From positions 3,455,001 through 3,519,000 of the forward strand of contig JBBBDQ010000403.1 of assembly GCA_037127315.1 (NCBI GenBank): 64,000 nt of DNA, in the 5' to 3' direction. A program made the translations under genes and the position numbers. Below, in pieces: positions 10,436 through 21,033 of this stretch. Each line of letters opens with the position of its first letter. The stretch's first letter is position 1. The notes below the pieces were generated by a model that saw only the letters and a list, made by a program, of their open reading frames with translations, was not told the origin of the DNA and made no database searches. The DNA is from Ascarosepion bandense (lineage: Eukaryota; Mollusca; Cephalopoda; Sepiida; Sepiidae).

Positions 10436-10639
10436 TCGGGGAGACTCTGCCCCTGGGCCACGGGGCGCTCGGTGGAAGAAGGCAGTCTTTTTAGCGCATA
10501 TCGTATTACGCGCCCAATAGCTAGAGTGTTCCAATTCATTTTACTGTATGAGCGATGCGTACACGCTACAGTGGCTACTGTTTTTCAAAGTCTACCTTTC
10601 TTCCAGTGCTCAATCAGGGTGTGAGAGCGTAAATATTGT

Positions 10640-10945
10640 TATATATATATATATTTTCTGTACTATTGTAAGAACTGCAACCTTGAAACTTCTGAATATC
10701 GTTTCTTATGTCTTTGTCTATGAGTGTATCAAATGTGATTAAAATCGGACCATTCCTTCTATAATCCGATTTTTTCGATTATCGATTTTCGATATTTATC
10801 GGGGTACCTCAACACAAAACCTAGGTAAGTACACTCGCAGACGCTTATAGTACAACTGTGTAAATTTTCAAGAATATCGGTTCAGCCGTTTCGGAGTCAA
10901 TAGGTAACGGACATACACACACACAGACAATAAATAAGTTTAGAT
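10640..10945 (-). mobile_element. Helitron-like repeat, 5' segment
   Basis: The same sequence as 8088-8390 and 44270-44575: CTGTACTATTGTAAGAACTG, GATTAAAATCGGACCATTCC, GATTATCGATTTTCGATATT and the ACACACACACACAGACA end. It adjoins a short TA tract. Confidence 0.7.
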
Positions 10946-11525
10946 TTTCACGCGACAAACATCCATTTTCTGCTTGAAATCTATTCAGTTCGAATTATGT
11001 CAAACGGAACATTATTATGGCTTTCAGGGAATTAATTTCTGAATGAGGGGGTTATTTCAAATGAATCGAAAGGCAGTTGCAATCGACGTTGCTCATGTTT
11101 ATTCTTTTTTTTAAATATAAAATCGTCCAATTATTTTGCTTTCATTGAAATATGTTATTTGACTAAGTAATTCCTTTTGAAATATTTTCTCTTGTCGGGA
11201 AAAAATAAAAAGAATTCTCTTGACACTTTTATTATTCTCTTTTTGTTTTGTCTTTAAATAATTTTACACTTTTAACGTTTTCTTTGCTTTCTTTTACAGA
11301 AACATTTTCTTTGATGAGGAATCTAAGTGAAGCCTATATGAAATATATCAAACTCTCCTTTTTTATTATTAAAATTTGTTATATGAAAATGTAATGTTGA
11401 AATTCTATAACTTTTTGCTTTTCTATTCTATAATTACTCGAATCAAATAAAGCTACTTTTAATTTTAAACGACTTATGGTTTTATTTCCATTTTACTTCT
11501 TTTGACTAAATTTTAAAAAAAATTA
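10946..11525. other. AT-rich DNA, no feature seen
   Basis: No open frame, known repeat or structured motif stands out. Confidence 0.5.
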
Positions 11526-12016
11526 CCCATGTATGTTAGATAATAATGGATGGCCACTCATATTCGAGGATACCCGTCTACTAGGGCGGCTAACTAATCT
11601 CCATTGCAGACACCTTTTTTTCAATACCCACAGAGCCCACCCCTGGTTTATACTGTAACTATGCTCTGCGGATCTTGCTTATAGTTTCTAGAAGTGAACG
11701 CCTTATTTAGCGGAAACAACCGTCTGAACAAGGCCAAGACACTCAAACCCTCCGTCACGATGACTTATGACTTTAAGCTAGCACAGCCTTAAACAACTCC
11801 TCAAAAAGAGTCATCTACCCAATTTCACTCATAATGTCTGGGTCAACCCGTGGTATGTTTTTCAGGCATTTTCCAACGGTGTCGCACGCTGGGATCTTCT
11901 CTTCCAGACCGATAACATCAAGAAGTCACCTTCCTGAAAAATCGACTATTTTGAGATTCGAACTCAGGCTTTAGAAAACGAACGTTTCAAGCATTCGTTA
12001 CACGCGCCCATTATAT
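11526..12016 (-). repeat. tRNA-like interspersed repeat, first of a tandem pair
   Basis: It matches 12060-12556 closely over its whole length (landmarks TTAGATAATAATGG, ATACCCGTC, TGCTCTGCGGATCTTG, AAACCCTCCGTCACGATGAC). On the minus strand the end near 11960 holds GAGTTCGAATCTC, a B-box-like motif, so it may be a SINE or a SINE-headed repeat. No protein is encoded. Confidence 0.6.
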
Positions 12017-12059
12017 TATGTTATATGACGTTATATATATAAAATAATTAAAATTAAAA

Positions 12060-12556
12060 ATACCTTTATATGTTAGATAATAATGGCTGGCCACTCGTAT
12101 ACGAGGATACCCGTCAACTGGGGCGGCTAACTAATCAACATTGCAGACACTTTTTTTCATTACCCATAAAGCCCACCCGTGGTTTATACTGCAACTATGC
12201 TCTGCGGATCTTGGTTATAGTTTCTAGGAGTGAACGCGTTATCTAGCGTGAACAACACTCTGAACAAGGCCAGGACACTCAAACCCTCCGTCACGATGAC
12301 TTATGACTTTAAGCTAGCACAGCCTTAAACGACTCCTCAAAAAGAGTCGTCTACCCAGTTTCACTCAAAATGCCTGGCTCAACCCGTGGTATGTTTTTCA
12401 GGCACTTTCCAACGGTGCCGCACGCTGGGATCCTCTCCTTCAGACCGATAACATCAAGAAGTCACCTTCCTGACAAATCGACTATGGTGAGATTCGAACC
12501 CAGGCTTCATGGTCAGAAAACGAATGTTCCAATCATTCGGTAGACACACCCATTAT
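12060..12556 (-). repeat. tRNA-like interspersed repeat, second of a tandem pair
   Basis: Second copy, about 534 bp downstream of the first. The minus-strand motif GGGTTCGAATCTC near 12493-12505 is a better B box than in copy one. The pair is separated by a 43-bp AT-rich spacer. Confidence 0.6.
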
Positions 12557-12564
12557 GTTATATC

Positions 12565-13007
12565 TGCTCGGATAAGCTTAAGTCACTGATGCCTCCTCAA
12601 CAGGTGTTTACCCGTGCAACCAGACTGGCAACTGGGTCCCACCCATTCACAGTCAGGTTAGCCAAATGCAGACGACAATTCTACTCCTGCAGCTTCCTCT
12701 CTCGCACTTCCCGCCTGTAGAACTCACTCCCGTATTCTTGCTTTCCTGGCGGCTACAACCTCCAGAAATTTAAATGCAAAGTTAATACTCATCTACTAAC
12801 CACTGACCTCTAGCTCTCTCCCCTCCCCTGTATAACCTTCCCTTTCTCTCCACCTATGTATCTGTCATTGCACCTGCTTTCTCAGCTTTCTATTGTTCCT
12901 TTCTAACTAGCTTGTACTCCTCACTCTTTTCTAATTAATCTTTTTACATTTATGTAACCCCCTGCACATCAGTGGCGTTTCTGCCTTGCTCGGGGTGAAA
13001 TGATTTA
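12565..13007 (+). mobile_element. LINE-A copy, 3' end
   Basis: Starts within the family coding region (LKSLMPPQQVFTRATRLATG), continues HPFTVRLAKCRRQFYSCSFL, SRTSRL, then a stop where WNSLP is expected, and FNLQKFKCKVNTHLL-like codons. The 3' UTR and TTGCTCGGGGTGAAATGATT end are intact. Nearly identical to 16962-17392. A TA tract (13010-13032) follows directly. Confidence 0.85.
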
Positions 13008-13247
13008 AAATATATATATATATATATATATACTTTTTTTTAATCTCGTGGAGTTTCACTAGAAAGAACAATGTCAAATAACAGAAACCACTTCACTTGA
13101 TAACTTTCAACTGCATTAGTATCTAAAATGCATACTATATTTAACTCCAAAATAAAATAATGATATAATCCAGATGTTGATGATCTACAATATCTCGAAC
13201 AAAAGGTTAGGAAAGAGACTCTCGCCGTTTAATGAATTTCCCGTGTA

Positions 13248-13835
13248 CTGAATATTACTGCCATATCTGGTAGGGTGCCCCTGCTGGTCTCCTTGGGCTT
13301 CTTGACAAAATACAAAGGAGGATCTGTAACGTGGTTGATACTGACTTGGCAACCACTCTCACACCGGCGTTATGTGGCTTCCCTGTGCCTCTTCTACAAG
13401 TACTTTCATGGCTTCTGCTCCGATGAGCTTAGCTCACTGGTGCCGCCTAAGCACGAATTTACACGAGATACTAGATTAGCAACTAGGTCCCACCCTTTTA
13501 CAGTTAAACAAATAAGATGTAACCGTAAATTCTACTCCAACAGCTTCTTTTCTCGCGCTTCCCGCCTGTGGAACTCCCTTCCACAAGTCTGCTTTCCCGA
13601 CAGTTACAATCTCCAGGTGTTTAAATGTAAGGTCAATAGACACCTCCTATCACACTAACTCCCAACTATTCTCACAACACTCTCATCTACCCAACCCTCA
13701 TTCTCGGTATCCTTACCCGCCTATCACCCACCCTCTGTCATTTCCTATATTTAATCAGCCTTTCTCCACTCTACGTAGCCCCCTGCACAGTAGTGGCAGT
13801 GACATGCCTTGCTCGGGGTGTGACGCTTATAAAAA
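13248..13835 (+). mobile_element. LINE-A copy
   Basis: 5'-truncated near the EYCCHIW codons. The 3' UTR is of the third type (CCAACCCTCATTCTCGGTAT, TGACATTTCC) and holds one unit of the 57-bp sequence that is amplified seven times at 36.6 kb. It ends GCCTTGCTCGGGGTGTGACG and an A-run. Confidence 0.85.
13275..13658 (+). pseudogene. LINE-A reverse transcriptase C-terminal domain
   Basis: A 127-codon frame whose last 95 residues follow the family: VASLCLFYKYFHGFCSDELS, SLVPPKHEFTRDTRLATRSH, PFTVKQIRCNRKFYSNSFFS, RASRLWNSLPQVCFPDSYN, KVNRHLLSH. The first 30 residues are out of frame relative to the family (a frameshift near 13360). It would be the C-terminal domain downstream of the RT palm; catalytic YADD and endonuclease regions are absent. 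No function is expected. Confidence 0.8.
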
Positions 13836-14267
13836 AAAAAGAAAATGATTAATAGTAATTCGGTCATACTCTCTCTGACATATATTTGTTAATTCTATAT
13901 CCTACTTATTTTAACGATACGCATGAGTTAAAGGCGGCTAAATGAAGATTTTTTATCAGCAAAAGAGAATATACCAAAAAAGGTATAGAAATATATAATA
14001 TGCCTTCTCTCAGGTCCTGAAAAGGAAAATTAGTGAATGTTAAAACAACTTATTTGATGTCCGACACGTGATGATGCAAAAGTCAGTGTCTACACAAGAA
14101 TAATGAACGCATTTTCCCTCCATTACCAAAAGAACGTGTCTGCAAAAACTGGCATTCGCTGATTGGCTGTTGAGTGTCATGTGACCGGACAAACGCGTTG
14201 CATACTAACTGGGAGAGAGGGAAAAAGTTATTCCAACATTAATTAATGGATTAAATTGCATTTTTTT
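13836..14267. other. Unassigned DNA between LINE-A copies
   Basis: No recognisable feature. Somewhat less AT-rich at 14090-14220. Confidence 0.5.
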
Positions 14268-14825
14268 GTTGTTGTTTTTTCGTTTCTCCCCAAGAAAGGC
14301 GGTAACGCCACTGATGCACAGGGAGGTGGGGTACATAAGAGTAAAAGATTAGATTGTAGGAGAGTAAAGAGAAAGACGAATCAGTTAGAGGAGGTGTCAG
14401 AGAAAGGGCAAGAGAAGGATAAAAATACAGATGTGAAGACAGTTGCAATGGTAGAGAGAAAAGAAAAGATATACAGGATGATGTAGAAAGAACTGGAGTT
14501 AAGTGGATAACAGATGGGTATTGACGTTGCATTTAAATTCCGGGTGGTTGTCAGGAAAGCAAGGGAGTTCTACAAAAGCGCGAGAAAATAAGCTGATGGA
14601 GTAGAATTGTCATCTGCATTTGGTTGGTCTAACTGTGAATAGGTGTGACCCTGTTGCCAGTCTGGTTGCACGAGTAAACTCCTGTGGCAGGGGAACCAGT
14701 GACTTAAGTTCCTCGGAGCAGAAGCTATGAAAATATTTGTAGAATAGACAGAAGCCACATCCCGCCGGTGAGAAAGTGGCTGGAGTCGAGCCGCCAAGTC
14801 GGTACCTATCATATTACTGTATATC
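14268..14825 (-). mobile_element. LINE-A copy
   Basis: The reverse-strand family end is at about 14285 (complement of GCGTTACCGCCTTTCTTGGG). Minus-strand frames give IGTDLAARLQPLSHRRDVAS, then shifted remnants of the VPP and TRATRLATG regions and the LQEF end. Truncated on the 5' side at about 14825. Confidence 0.8.
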
Positions 14826-15662
14826 GGGTTAGCCATTCTTTTTCAGTTTATAGTGGAGAATCCGTTCTAGTGAAGGGTAGTTGTGTATTGTTGCAGATTA
14901 ACGGAATTTGGCCTCGTTGTAGATAGCCCACTATAAGTCATAAAATGATTATAAATCAAGAAAAGCAAATTGAGTTGAAAAATAACATTTTATATATACC
15001 CATATCAATTAAGGTTTTTACAATTAAAGTAATACTTGAAGTATAGGTCCAACGGACGTTAAAATGTTCATGGCAATAAAATGCTGAAAAGAGAATTAAT
15101 GCTTAGGAATGTGGGAGCGTTGTAAGTAAGGAATGTCTTTGATGTATTCTCTCCATAGGTCAGTAAGTAGTTTTGAGACAGCGAAAGTGGAGAGGTAAGG
15201 GTGGCTAGGATAGTAAGCCGCTTGACTTAGGTCAAGGGGATACTGATTACACTCCTCTCTCTCGAGTCAGTCCGTGTGAGTCTGGCTGTGTCGGTCTGTC
15301 TGGCGATGCTTTCTGTATCGGCTTTTTATTTCGACTTTTTGGATCGCAGCAGATCATTTGGGATTCACACTTGTATTTGATTCTGGGCGACTTTTGGTCA
15401 TTTGCTTTTTGGTTGTGAGGGTGCAAACATCCGGTCCATCGCTTTTGTTCGTTCGGTATCACCACAACTGATTCTTCTTTGGAGCCTGTCGAGAACATTT
15501 TGAATTTAATCCCTGATTCAAGCAGTGAAGTTAGACTCAGTGGAAAAGGGACAAGCAATAACTGAGTAGGACTAAAAATAAGAACTAGACAAGATGCATT
15601 TAAGCGTGAACAGTGGAACGAGAACAATTACCCCCGTATAAAGTGTTCGCCTCAGAACTATC
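14826..15662. other. Unassigned DNA
   Basis: No recognised element. A TCTGTCTGG/GTCTGGC-rich patch lies at 15260-15310. A 126-codon minus-strand frame (15247-15627) has no recognisable domain and is not called a gene. Confidence 0.45.
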
Positions 15663-15695
15663 CTGATGAGGGCCTGAAGGCACAGCGACTGAAAC
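15663..15695 (+). other. Hammerhead-like core motif
   Basis: CTGATGA at 15663-15669 is followed by a small GCCT/AGGC hairpin and GAAAC at 15691-15695. Nine bases separate the hairpin from GAAAC, so the canonical hammerhead stem II junction is not met. The CTGATGA...GAAACGTT string is common in repeats related to Penelope-like elements. Confidence 0.35.
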
Positions 15696-15699
15696 GTTG

Positions 15700-16889
15700 A
15701 GATAATAACAACAAAGATGAGTATTATAGTGTACATGTAAATGTTATAAATTAGGTCCATTTACTAATTCACCTAAAAAACAGCATAGCATGAAGAAAAA
15801 AGACCTCAAACTTAATGAAAACAAACTTTCCCATCAAAGTGTTTATATTGTTATTAAGAGGAAAGATCAAAGTATTTGTTAATTAATTTTTCAATCTTTA
15901 ACTCTTTCTCACACGTCCGAAATGTTGGTGAAAACCTTGTTTTGATTTTCCTTAGCGAGAAACCAAATCGTTACCGGAGTTGACAATGGATAATGCAATA
16001 TTACATAACTCAGTATTTTTTCCGGTGGAAAACATATTAATTTGGAAATTCTTTCAAAAATCAAATAATTGTCAGATATTAATGAAACTTTCAGGACTCA
16101 TTCATAAATGAGTGAAATTTCTTTTTAAATCATTATTTTTGCAAAATCTTGGTAAGAATTTTTTTAGATCTTTTATTCTCCCCACAAAATTTGTAAAATT
16201 TAAAAAAAAAACTGAAAGATATTTTAAAATCTAAAAACTTTGGATTCCAATCAATATAATTTCTATTTGAAATCCACCAGATTATTTTGCTTTTTAGAAA
16301 TTGTAAATGTAAGCATCTAGCTCTCAATTAAGGTAAAATTAAAGCTTCACGAAAACTTTGTTATTTTTAAAATTTCAATTTAAATGTTAGGTATCGAAAA
16401 TGAGTAGAGGTACCTCAAAATGGTAACTCTTTATAGCAGAAAGTCACAAAGAGAAAGTGTTTTACAATTTCATATATACAAGGCGTTTTTGCCACTTAAC
16501 AAAACTTTCACAGCTGGAAAACGAAATAATATATAGTTAATAGTTTTAAAACGAACTGTTAATAATAAATCACGTAAAATGATACAATAGTCCATTCTTT
16601 ACGTTAATAATCATCGATAACATCTGTTGTATGTTTTATACTTTATTTAATCTCGCAGTTTTTATATCGTAGGTAAACATGAAGTATTCTCTTTCACTCC
16701 CACCCATTTTTCTATTTATGTAAGCACGCTGATAAGAAAGCACAAACGCGTATCTATGTTCATTTTTGGAACCCATTTCCTTTCAAAATAGTTTATGCCC
16801 GCATCAAGTTGAAATACCGACACATGAATTATATGCAACGCCTCCAAAATGAAACGTCTCCCTATCAAGCAACTGAAAGACCCCTGCCA
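15700..16889. other. AT-rich DNA, no feature seen
   Basis: Several short open frames, none with a recognisable domain. The region is rich in A and T runs, with no repeat that I could align elsewhere in the window. Confidence 0.5.
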
Positions 16890-16961
16890 GCTGATACTAA
16901 CTCTCATGAGAGTGACTCGTTGCTCCTTCTTGGGCTAACGGTCTCGGCTGACATGAAGTGA
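16890..16961 (+). mobile_element. Older LINE-A relative, left part
   Basis: GAGAGTGACTCGTTGC, CTAACGGTCTCGGCTGACAT matches 38660-38710. The copy is cut by the younger LINE-A at 16962 and resumes at 17393. Confidence 0.65.
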
Positions 16962-17392
16962 TGAGCTTAAGTCACTGATGCCTCCTCAACAGGTGTTTAC
17001 CCGTGCAACCAGACTGGCAACTGGGTCCCACCCATTCACAGTCAGGTTAGCCAAATGCAGACGACAATTCTACTCCTGCAGCTTCCTCTCTCGCACTTCC
17101 CGCCTGTGGAACTCGCTCCCGTATTCTTGCTTTCCTGACGGCTACAACCTCCAGAAATTTAAATGCAAAGTCAATACTCATCTACTAACCACTGGACTCT
17201 AGCTCTCTCCCCATCCCTGTATAACCTTCCCTTTCTCTCCACCTATGTATCTGTCATCGCACCTGCTTTCTATTGTTCCTTTCTAACTAGTTTGTACTCC
17301 TCACTCTTTTCTAATTAATCTTTTTACAGTTATGTAACCCCCTGCACATCAGTGGCGTTTCCGCCTTGCTCGGGGTGAAATGATTAAAAAAA
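16962..17392 (+). mobile_element. LINE-A copy nested in an older relative
   Basis: 3' part of LINE-A: 16978-17202 keeps an open frame (QVFTRATRLATGSHPFTVRL, SRTSRLWNSLPYSCFPDGYN, KFKCKVNTHLLTT), followed by 3' UTR and TTGCTCGGGGTGAAATGATT plus a short A tail. It is nearly identical to 12565-13007 and has no internal stop where that copy has one, suggesting a young insertion. Confidence 0.85.
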
Positions 17393-17470
17393 TCAATTAT
17401 TAGGTCTGCTGATAAGAAAGTTGGTTCACTGTGTCATGCTAAACAATTTATTCTCGCTACCGAAAGGAGT
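17393..17470 (+). mobile_element. Older LINE-A relative, right part
   Basis: ATCAATTATTAGGTCTGCTG, then AAGAAAGTTGGTTCACTGTG matches 38724-38768 in order, so it is the continuation of 16890-16961. Beyond it, 17471-18073 shows no feature. Confidence 0.65.
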
Positions 17471-18073
17471 AAAGGTCAGAAAGATCATTGCTCAGTGATT
17501 AAGAAATAGTTTTATTCTAAAATTCATGCTATAAATAAGTAATATTTGTGTAAATCAGATTAATTTAACATTAAATTTGCAAACTTTACAAAAATAACGT
17601 GTCAGAGATGTATATTTTATTTTTGAAAGACTTTTAAAACCGAAAGTTCACTTTTGTTTACAAATGCATCAATTTGTACCAGTTGTAGTAAAAAAAAAAA
17701 GTAAACGATGATGAAGGGGGTCAAAAAGTGCATTGCGACGCAGGCCAGCTGTTTTTCTTCGCTCGCCTCAAGGAAATGGATTTCAAGTTTCCTCTCCTCG
17801 GCCGTTACACTGGGCAGTTGAGACGGACACCAACTAAGCCACTCCTCCTTCCTCTTTGTCAGACTGACTGACTGTCAATCCACACGTCCAAACTTTGACA
17901 CACGTAATCCACCAAAAAAACTTCCCCCAGTGCTGATGGCGTCCCGCTTTTTATGCAGCTCCAAGACGGCCAAAATTTGCATGTGTGCAAATATCTTCTC
18001 GTTTTAGACGAGATAGGCGCGCATAAATTGTGTCTTCAAAGGCGGCCATATTTCTCTTTTGTTATTATTTTGC

Positions 18074-18253
18074 AGGCAAGATACGTTCGCGCTCATTTCG
18101 AATTCCGAGGTAAGTCATGTCTTTCGTTACAATGGCATTTATCTCTCTTATTTCCGAGTTTCTCTTATATCCGGGTTATACTGCATTATCTTACAGGCAA
18201 GACATGTTCGCGCTCGTTTCGAATTCCGAGATAAGTCATGTCTTTCGTTACAA
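18074..18253 (+). repeat. Duplicated 59-bp block with splice-site-like edges
   Basis: 18074-18132 and 18195-18253 are near-identical (offset 121 bp). In each, 34 bp (from GCAAGA to TCGAATTCCGAG) lie between an acceptor-like TTTTGCAG or CTTACAG and a donor-like GTAAGT (first copy) or ATAAGT (second copy). It could be a duplicated microexon or chance. No flanking gene is seen. Confidence 0.5.
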
Positions 18254-18485
18254 CTTTCATGGTAATTGTTTGGATGAACTCTTCCCTATGGTACTCCAAA
18301 CTTTATGAAAGTAAGTGCAGTACTAATTTAGCGGCAATGTCTCATTGATTTAAAGTTGAAGTGGCTAGATGTAACCGTAAGTTCTATGCTAACAGGTCCT
18401 TTTCCCGTTCTTCTCGCTTGTGGAACTCTCTTTTGGGTTTTTGCTTTTCAGTTAATTTTGATCTCCGAAAATTCGACTGTCATGA
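18254..18485 (+). mobile_element. Older LINE-A relative, internal fragment
   Basis: Encodes RCNRKFYANRSFSRSSRLWN, then FDLRKFDCHEY, matching the older subfamily at 39058-39160 (RCYRKFYANSFFPRTSRL). Truncated at both ends. The 3' end meets the 5S-headed SINE. Confidence 0.7.
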
Positions 18486-18489
18486 ATAT

Positions 18490-18950
18490 CGAGCTAGACG
18501 GGTGACCGCTTGGAAATACCAGGCGTTTAGTGACGGATGTGTGTGCTTACGGCCATATCACGTTGAATACACCGGTTCTCGCTCGATCACAGAAGTTAAG
18601 CAACGTTGAGTCTGGTCAGTACTTAGATGAGTGACCACTTGGAAATACCAGGTGCTGTGAGCGTTTAATGACGGATGTGCGTGCTTACGTCCTATCACGT
18701 TGAATACACCGGTTCTCGCTCGATCCCCGAAGTTAAGCAACGTTGAGCCTGGTCAGTACTTAGATGGTTGACTGCTTGGAAATACCAGGTGCTGTAATCT
18801 TGGCTATTCGCGTAGTGTAATAGATAGTGGCTCGGAATTATTAAATCAGAAACCCGGGTTCTAGTTCGTGTTGGATTCATTATATTCACCTAGATGTAAA
18901 TAATACCTTCTCCCACTGCTTTGGGTTAATTAGTAAGACTTTTATCAGTA
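18490..18950 (+). mobile_element. 5S-headed SINE with tandem 5S trimer
   Basis: A partial 5S end (GGGTGACCGCTTGGAAATAC at 18500), a full 5S-like unit (about 18547-18660) and a second full unit (about 18686-18797) occur in tandem. Each is joined by the linker seen in other copies (GTTTAGTGACGGATGTGTGT, GTTTAATGACGGATGTGCGT). A tRNA-like body follows (AGTGTAATAGATAGTGGCTC, GGGTTCTAGTT B-box region, TTCATTATATTCACC) and ends near TTGGGTTAATTAGTAAG. The A-box, intermediate and C-box regions of the 5S promoter are visible in both full units. Confidence 0.8.
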
Positions 18951-19394
18951 AAACCATTATTATATAAAAACATCTTTAAATCTAAAAATATTTTCTGGCT
19001 TTAAATAACATATAAAGGGTTGATAAGTCGTCGAAAGCGAATCAATCACTTCTTTCATAAAATAAGCGTTTCGTATTACTCCATATCTTCCTTTCCTCTT
19101 TAAAATCTATAAATTGTCCCTTGCTATGATTGTTATTAGGAAAAGTAGTGAAATGGTTCAGAGTTGTCCTAGGCTGTCATGTAAGACTAAATTCTTGCAT
19201 TGCTTCAGAACATTAATGTGAAGAGAGGGCAATAGCCTCGGTCAAAGTTTGAACCTTGCCTACCGATGCCATTTTCTGGACAGGTAACTGTTATATAACC
19301 GTCATATATTGATGATATTTGACACTTAAAATGTATACTCAAATGGAGCGGTGAACGGTACAGAACGGGAGCGGAAGGAAACAAGAAGTTCATA
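18951..19394. other. Unassigned AT-rich DNA
   Basis: No feature recognised before the CA/TA tract. Confidence 0.5.
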
Positions 19395-19407
19395 CACACA
19401 CACACAC

Positions 19408-19452
<45 letters not shown>

Positions 19453-19621
19453 CGATTGTTTAATTACTTAGTTTTTGTTCATAATAAAAGTAGATCAGTA
19501 TACAGTTGTATTAAAAAGTGTTCAATACAATTATATTGTAGAATTTTTTTAATATTCTTCATTTATAAACGAATTATTACGCGACCTAGGGTTCTACCAT
19601 GTGGTGTCTTCAGACGATTTG

Positions 19622-19674
<53 letters not shown>
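19395..19674. repeat. CA/TA tract and second TA tract
   Basis: (CA)7 then (TA)n at 19395-19446, and a pure TA tract at 19625-19674. The AT-rich segment between has the minus-strand string GTCTGAAGACACCACATGG, reminiscent of motifs near Penelope-like termini. Confidence 0.8.
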
Positions 19675-19677
<3 letters not shown>

Positions 19678-19984
19678 TTTTTAATTACTTTATACATTTG
19701 GCTTCGTAAATAGATAATACTATTTATATCGAGCCCTCGATCTTGCCCAATTTTTATATTAACAAAATATTAATGGCATCGGGTTTTGGGATTTTACCTA
19801 TTTGCTTATCCATTTTGTATTTAAAATAATATATAATTCCAAGTGAAGAGGACTCAAGGTTTTTTTTTATTTTGAGTGCTCTGGCATTTATTTTATTATA
19901 AATAGTGCTCAATATAATGAGTATTATAGAGCTTAATAATATAATTATATGGTTATATCAATTTTACATTACGACATGGAAATT
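19675..19984. other. AT-rich DNA, no feature seen
   Basis: Nothing beyond A/T runs. Confidence 0.5.
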
Positions 19985-20589
19985 TCTATGTTTCGAGATA
20001 GGTTCTTATCAGCAGGCAATGCTGGTGTGGTTGTGCAGATGATTACATTTAAATGACAAATTCTTTTGGTTTACTGTGAATGTATGTAGGTGTTTTTTTG
20101 TGTAGTTAATCAGAATGGAGCTTCAATTTGGGTTTTGACCCCGAAGAATTTCTGTGCTAACCTACTTTTTCCTCCTCATTTTTTGTTTTTCCTTGACCCT
20201 ATTTTTCTCTTGTCTGTTTTCCTTCTTTAATGCTTTGCCTCCCATTCATCTGATCTTATCATTTTCCCTTCATTTGTATTACATTCGTTGAGATATTTCT
20301 TTTTTAGTAGTACCAATCTCCTATTCTTTCCTTTCTTGTCCTCTTTTGTCTATTTGTTAAAGAAAAGATTTTTTCCAAAAAACCCTAAACTGTGATTTTT
20401 TTTTTGCTCTATCTATCCGTTTGTTGTAAATATTATTATCCTGATACAAAGTGGGGATTTATTTAAAAAAAACTTATTCTATTTTTGGCTCTATTTTTAT
20501 TTTTACCTAGTTCGTCAGTGATTATTTTTCTTATGTACTTGTTAGTTATATGCATGTTATTTAATTTAGGTTTTATCCATTTTCTAATG
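19985..20589 (-). mobile_element. Penelope-like element 3' flank
   Basis: It lies just downstream, on the minus strand, of the endonuclease remnant at 20590-21033. Near its far end the minus strand holds GCTGATAAGAACCTATCTCG then GAAACATAGAAATTTC. The same layout (CTGATGA...TCTCGAAACATAGAAATTTC) lies downstream of the plus-strand endonuclease fragment at 25528-25565, which supports a shared 3' terminal region. Confidence 0.5.
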
Positions 20590-21033
20590 TGAATAATTTA
20601 CAATGTCTACATATGATATTAATTTCGTTGCGTTTATTTAATAAATTTTTATTTTTAAGGGATCTAATAATAAATAGTTTTTATATAAGCATAATGAACA
20701 TGGTTCATTTAAGGACTTACATGTTTTAGCTTCTTCTGGAATTTTCCACTTTATTGTGGGTGTTTTTTTTGTTTCCTTTAGGTACCAATGATATCTCGAT
20801 AGGGATGTTCTATTTCTGTATTTGTTATTATTAAATGAAGAGGTGTGCTGGTAAATTCACTGCTTTAGAGTGTTTTTAGTACTCCCTATATAGACTTTTA
20901 TATTGTTTGGGTTTTCCTTTGTTGATATTTCGCATTGATAGATTATCGATTCCGTCAAACAAATATTTTCTAGCGGACAGTTTATGGGGTTTTTACAATT
21001 AATTATTTTTACAATAATAACGAATGCCAAGAC
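20590..21033 (-). pseudogene. Penelope-like GIY-YIG endonuclease remnant
   Basis: A minus-strand frame ending at 20857 reads NCKNPINCPLENICLTESII, YQCEISTKENPNNIKVYIGS, TKNTLKQ: a cysteine-bearing linker, then a VYIGSTKNT string matching the GIY-YIG endonuclease of Penelope-like elements. After a stop, shifted frames continue HTSSFNNNKYRNRTSLSRY, TPTIKWKIPEEAKTCKSLN, EPCSLCLY and a KRNE-like end, the usual order of that domain. It would have nicked target DNA for retrotransposition. Stops and shifts inactivate it. Confidence 0.75.

Noticed and set aside
10435..10540. N-terminal extension of the LINE-A frame with an AQGQSLPEV-like segment
   Set aside because: It does not match any sibling copy; the frame merely reads through from unrelated DNA.
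15247..15627. 126-codon minus-strand frame, possible gene
   Set aside because: No recognisable domain, no composition shift clearly limited to the frame, and it lies among repeats.
18547..18797. Possible functional tandem 5S rRNA genes
   Set aside because: The units are diverged, joined by the SINE linker and followed by a SINE body, with no 5S-type T-run terminator or full-length spacer.
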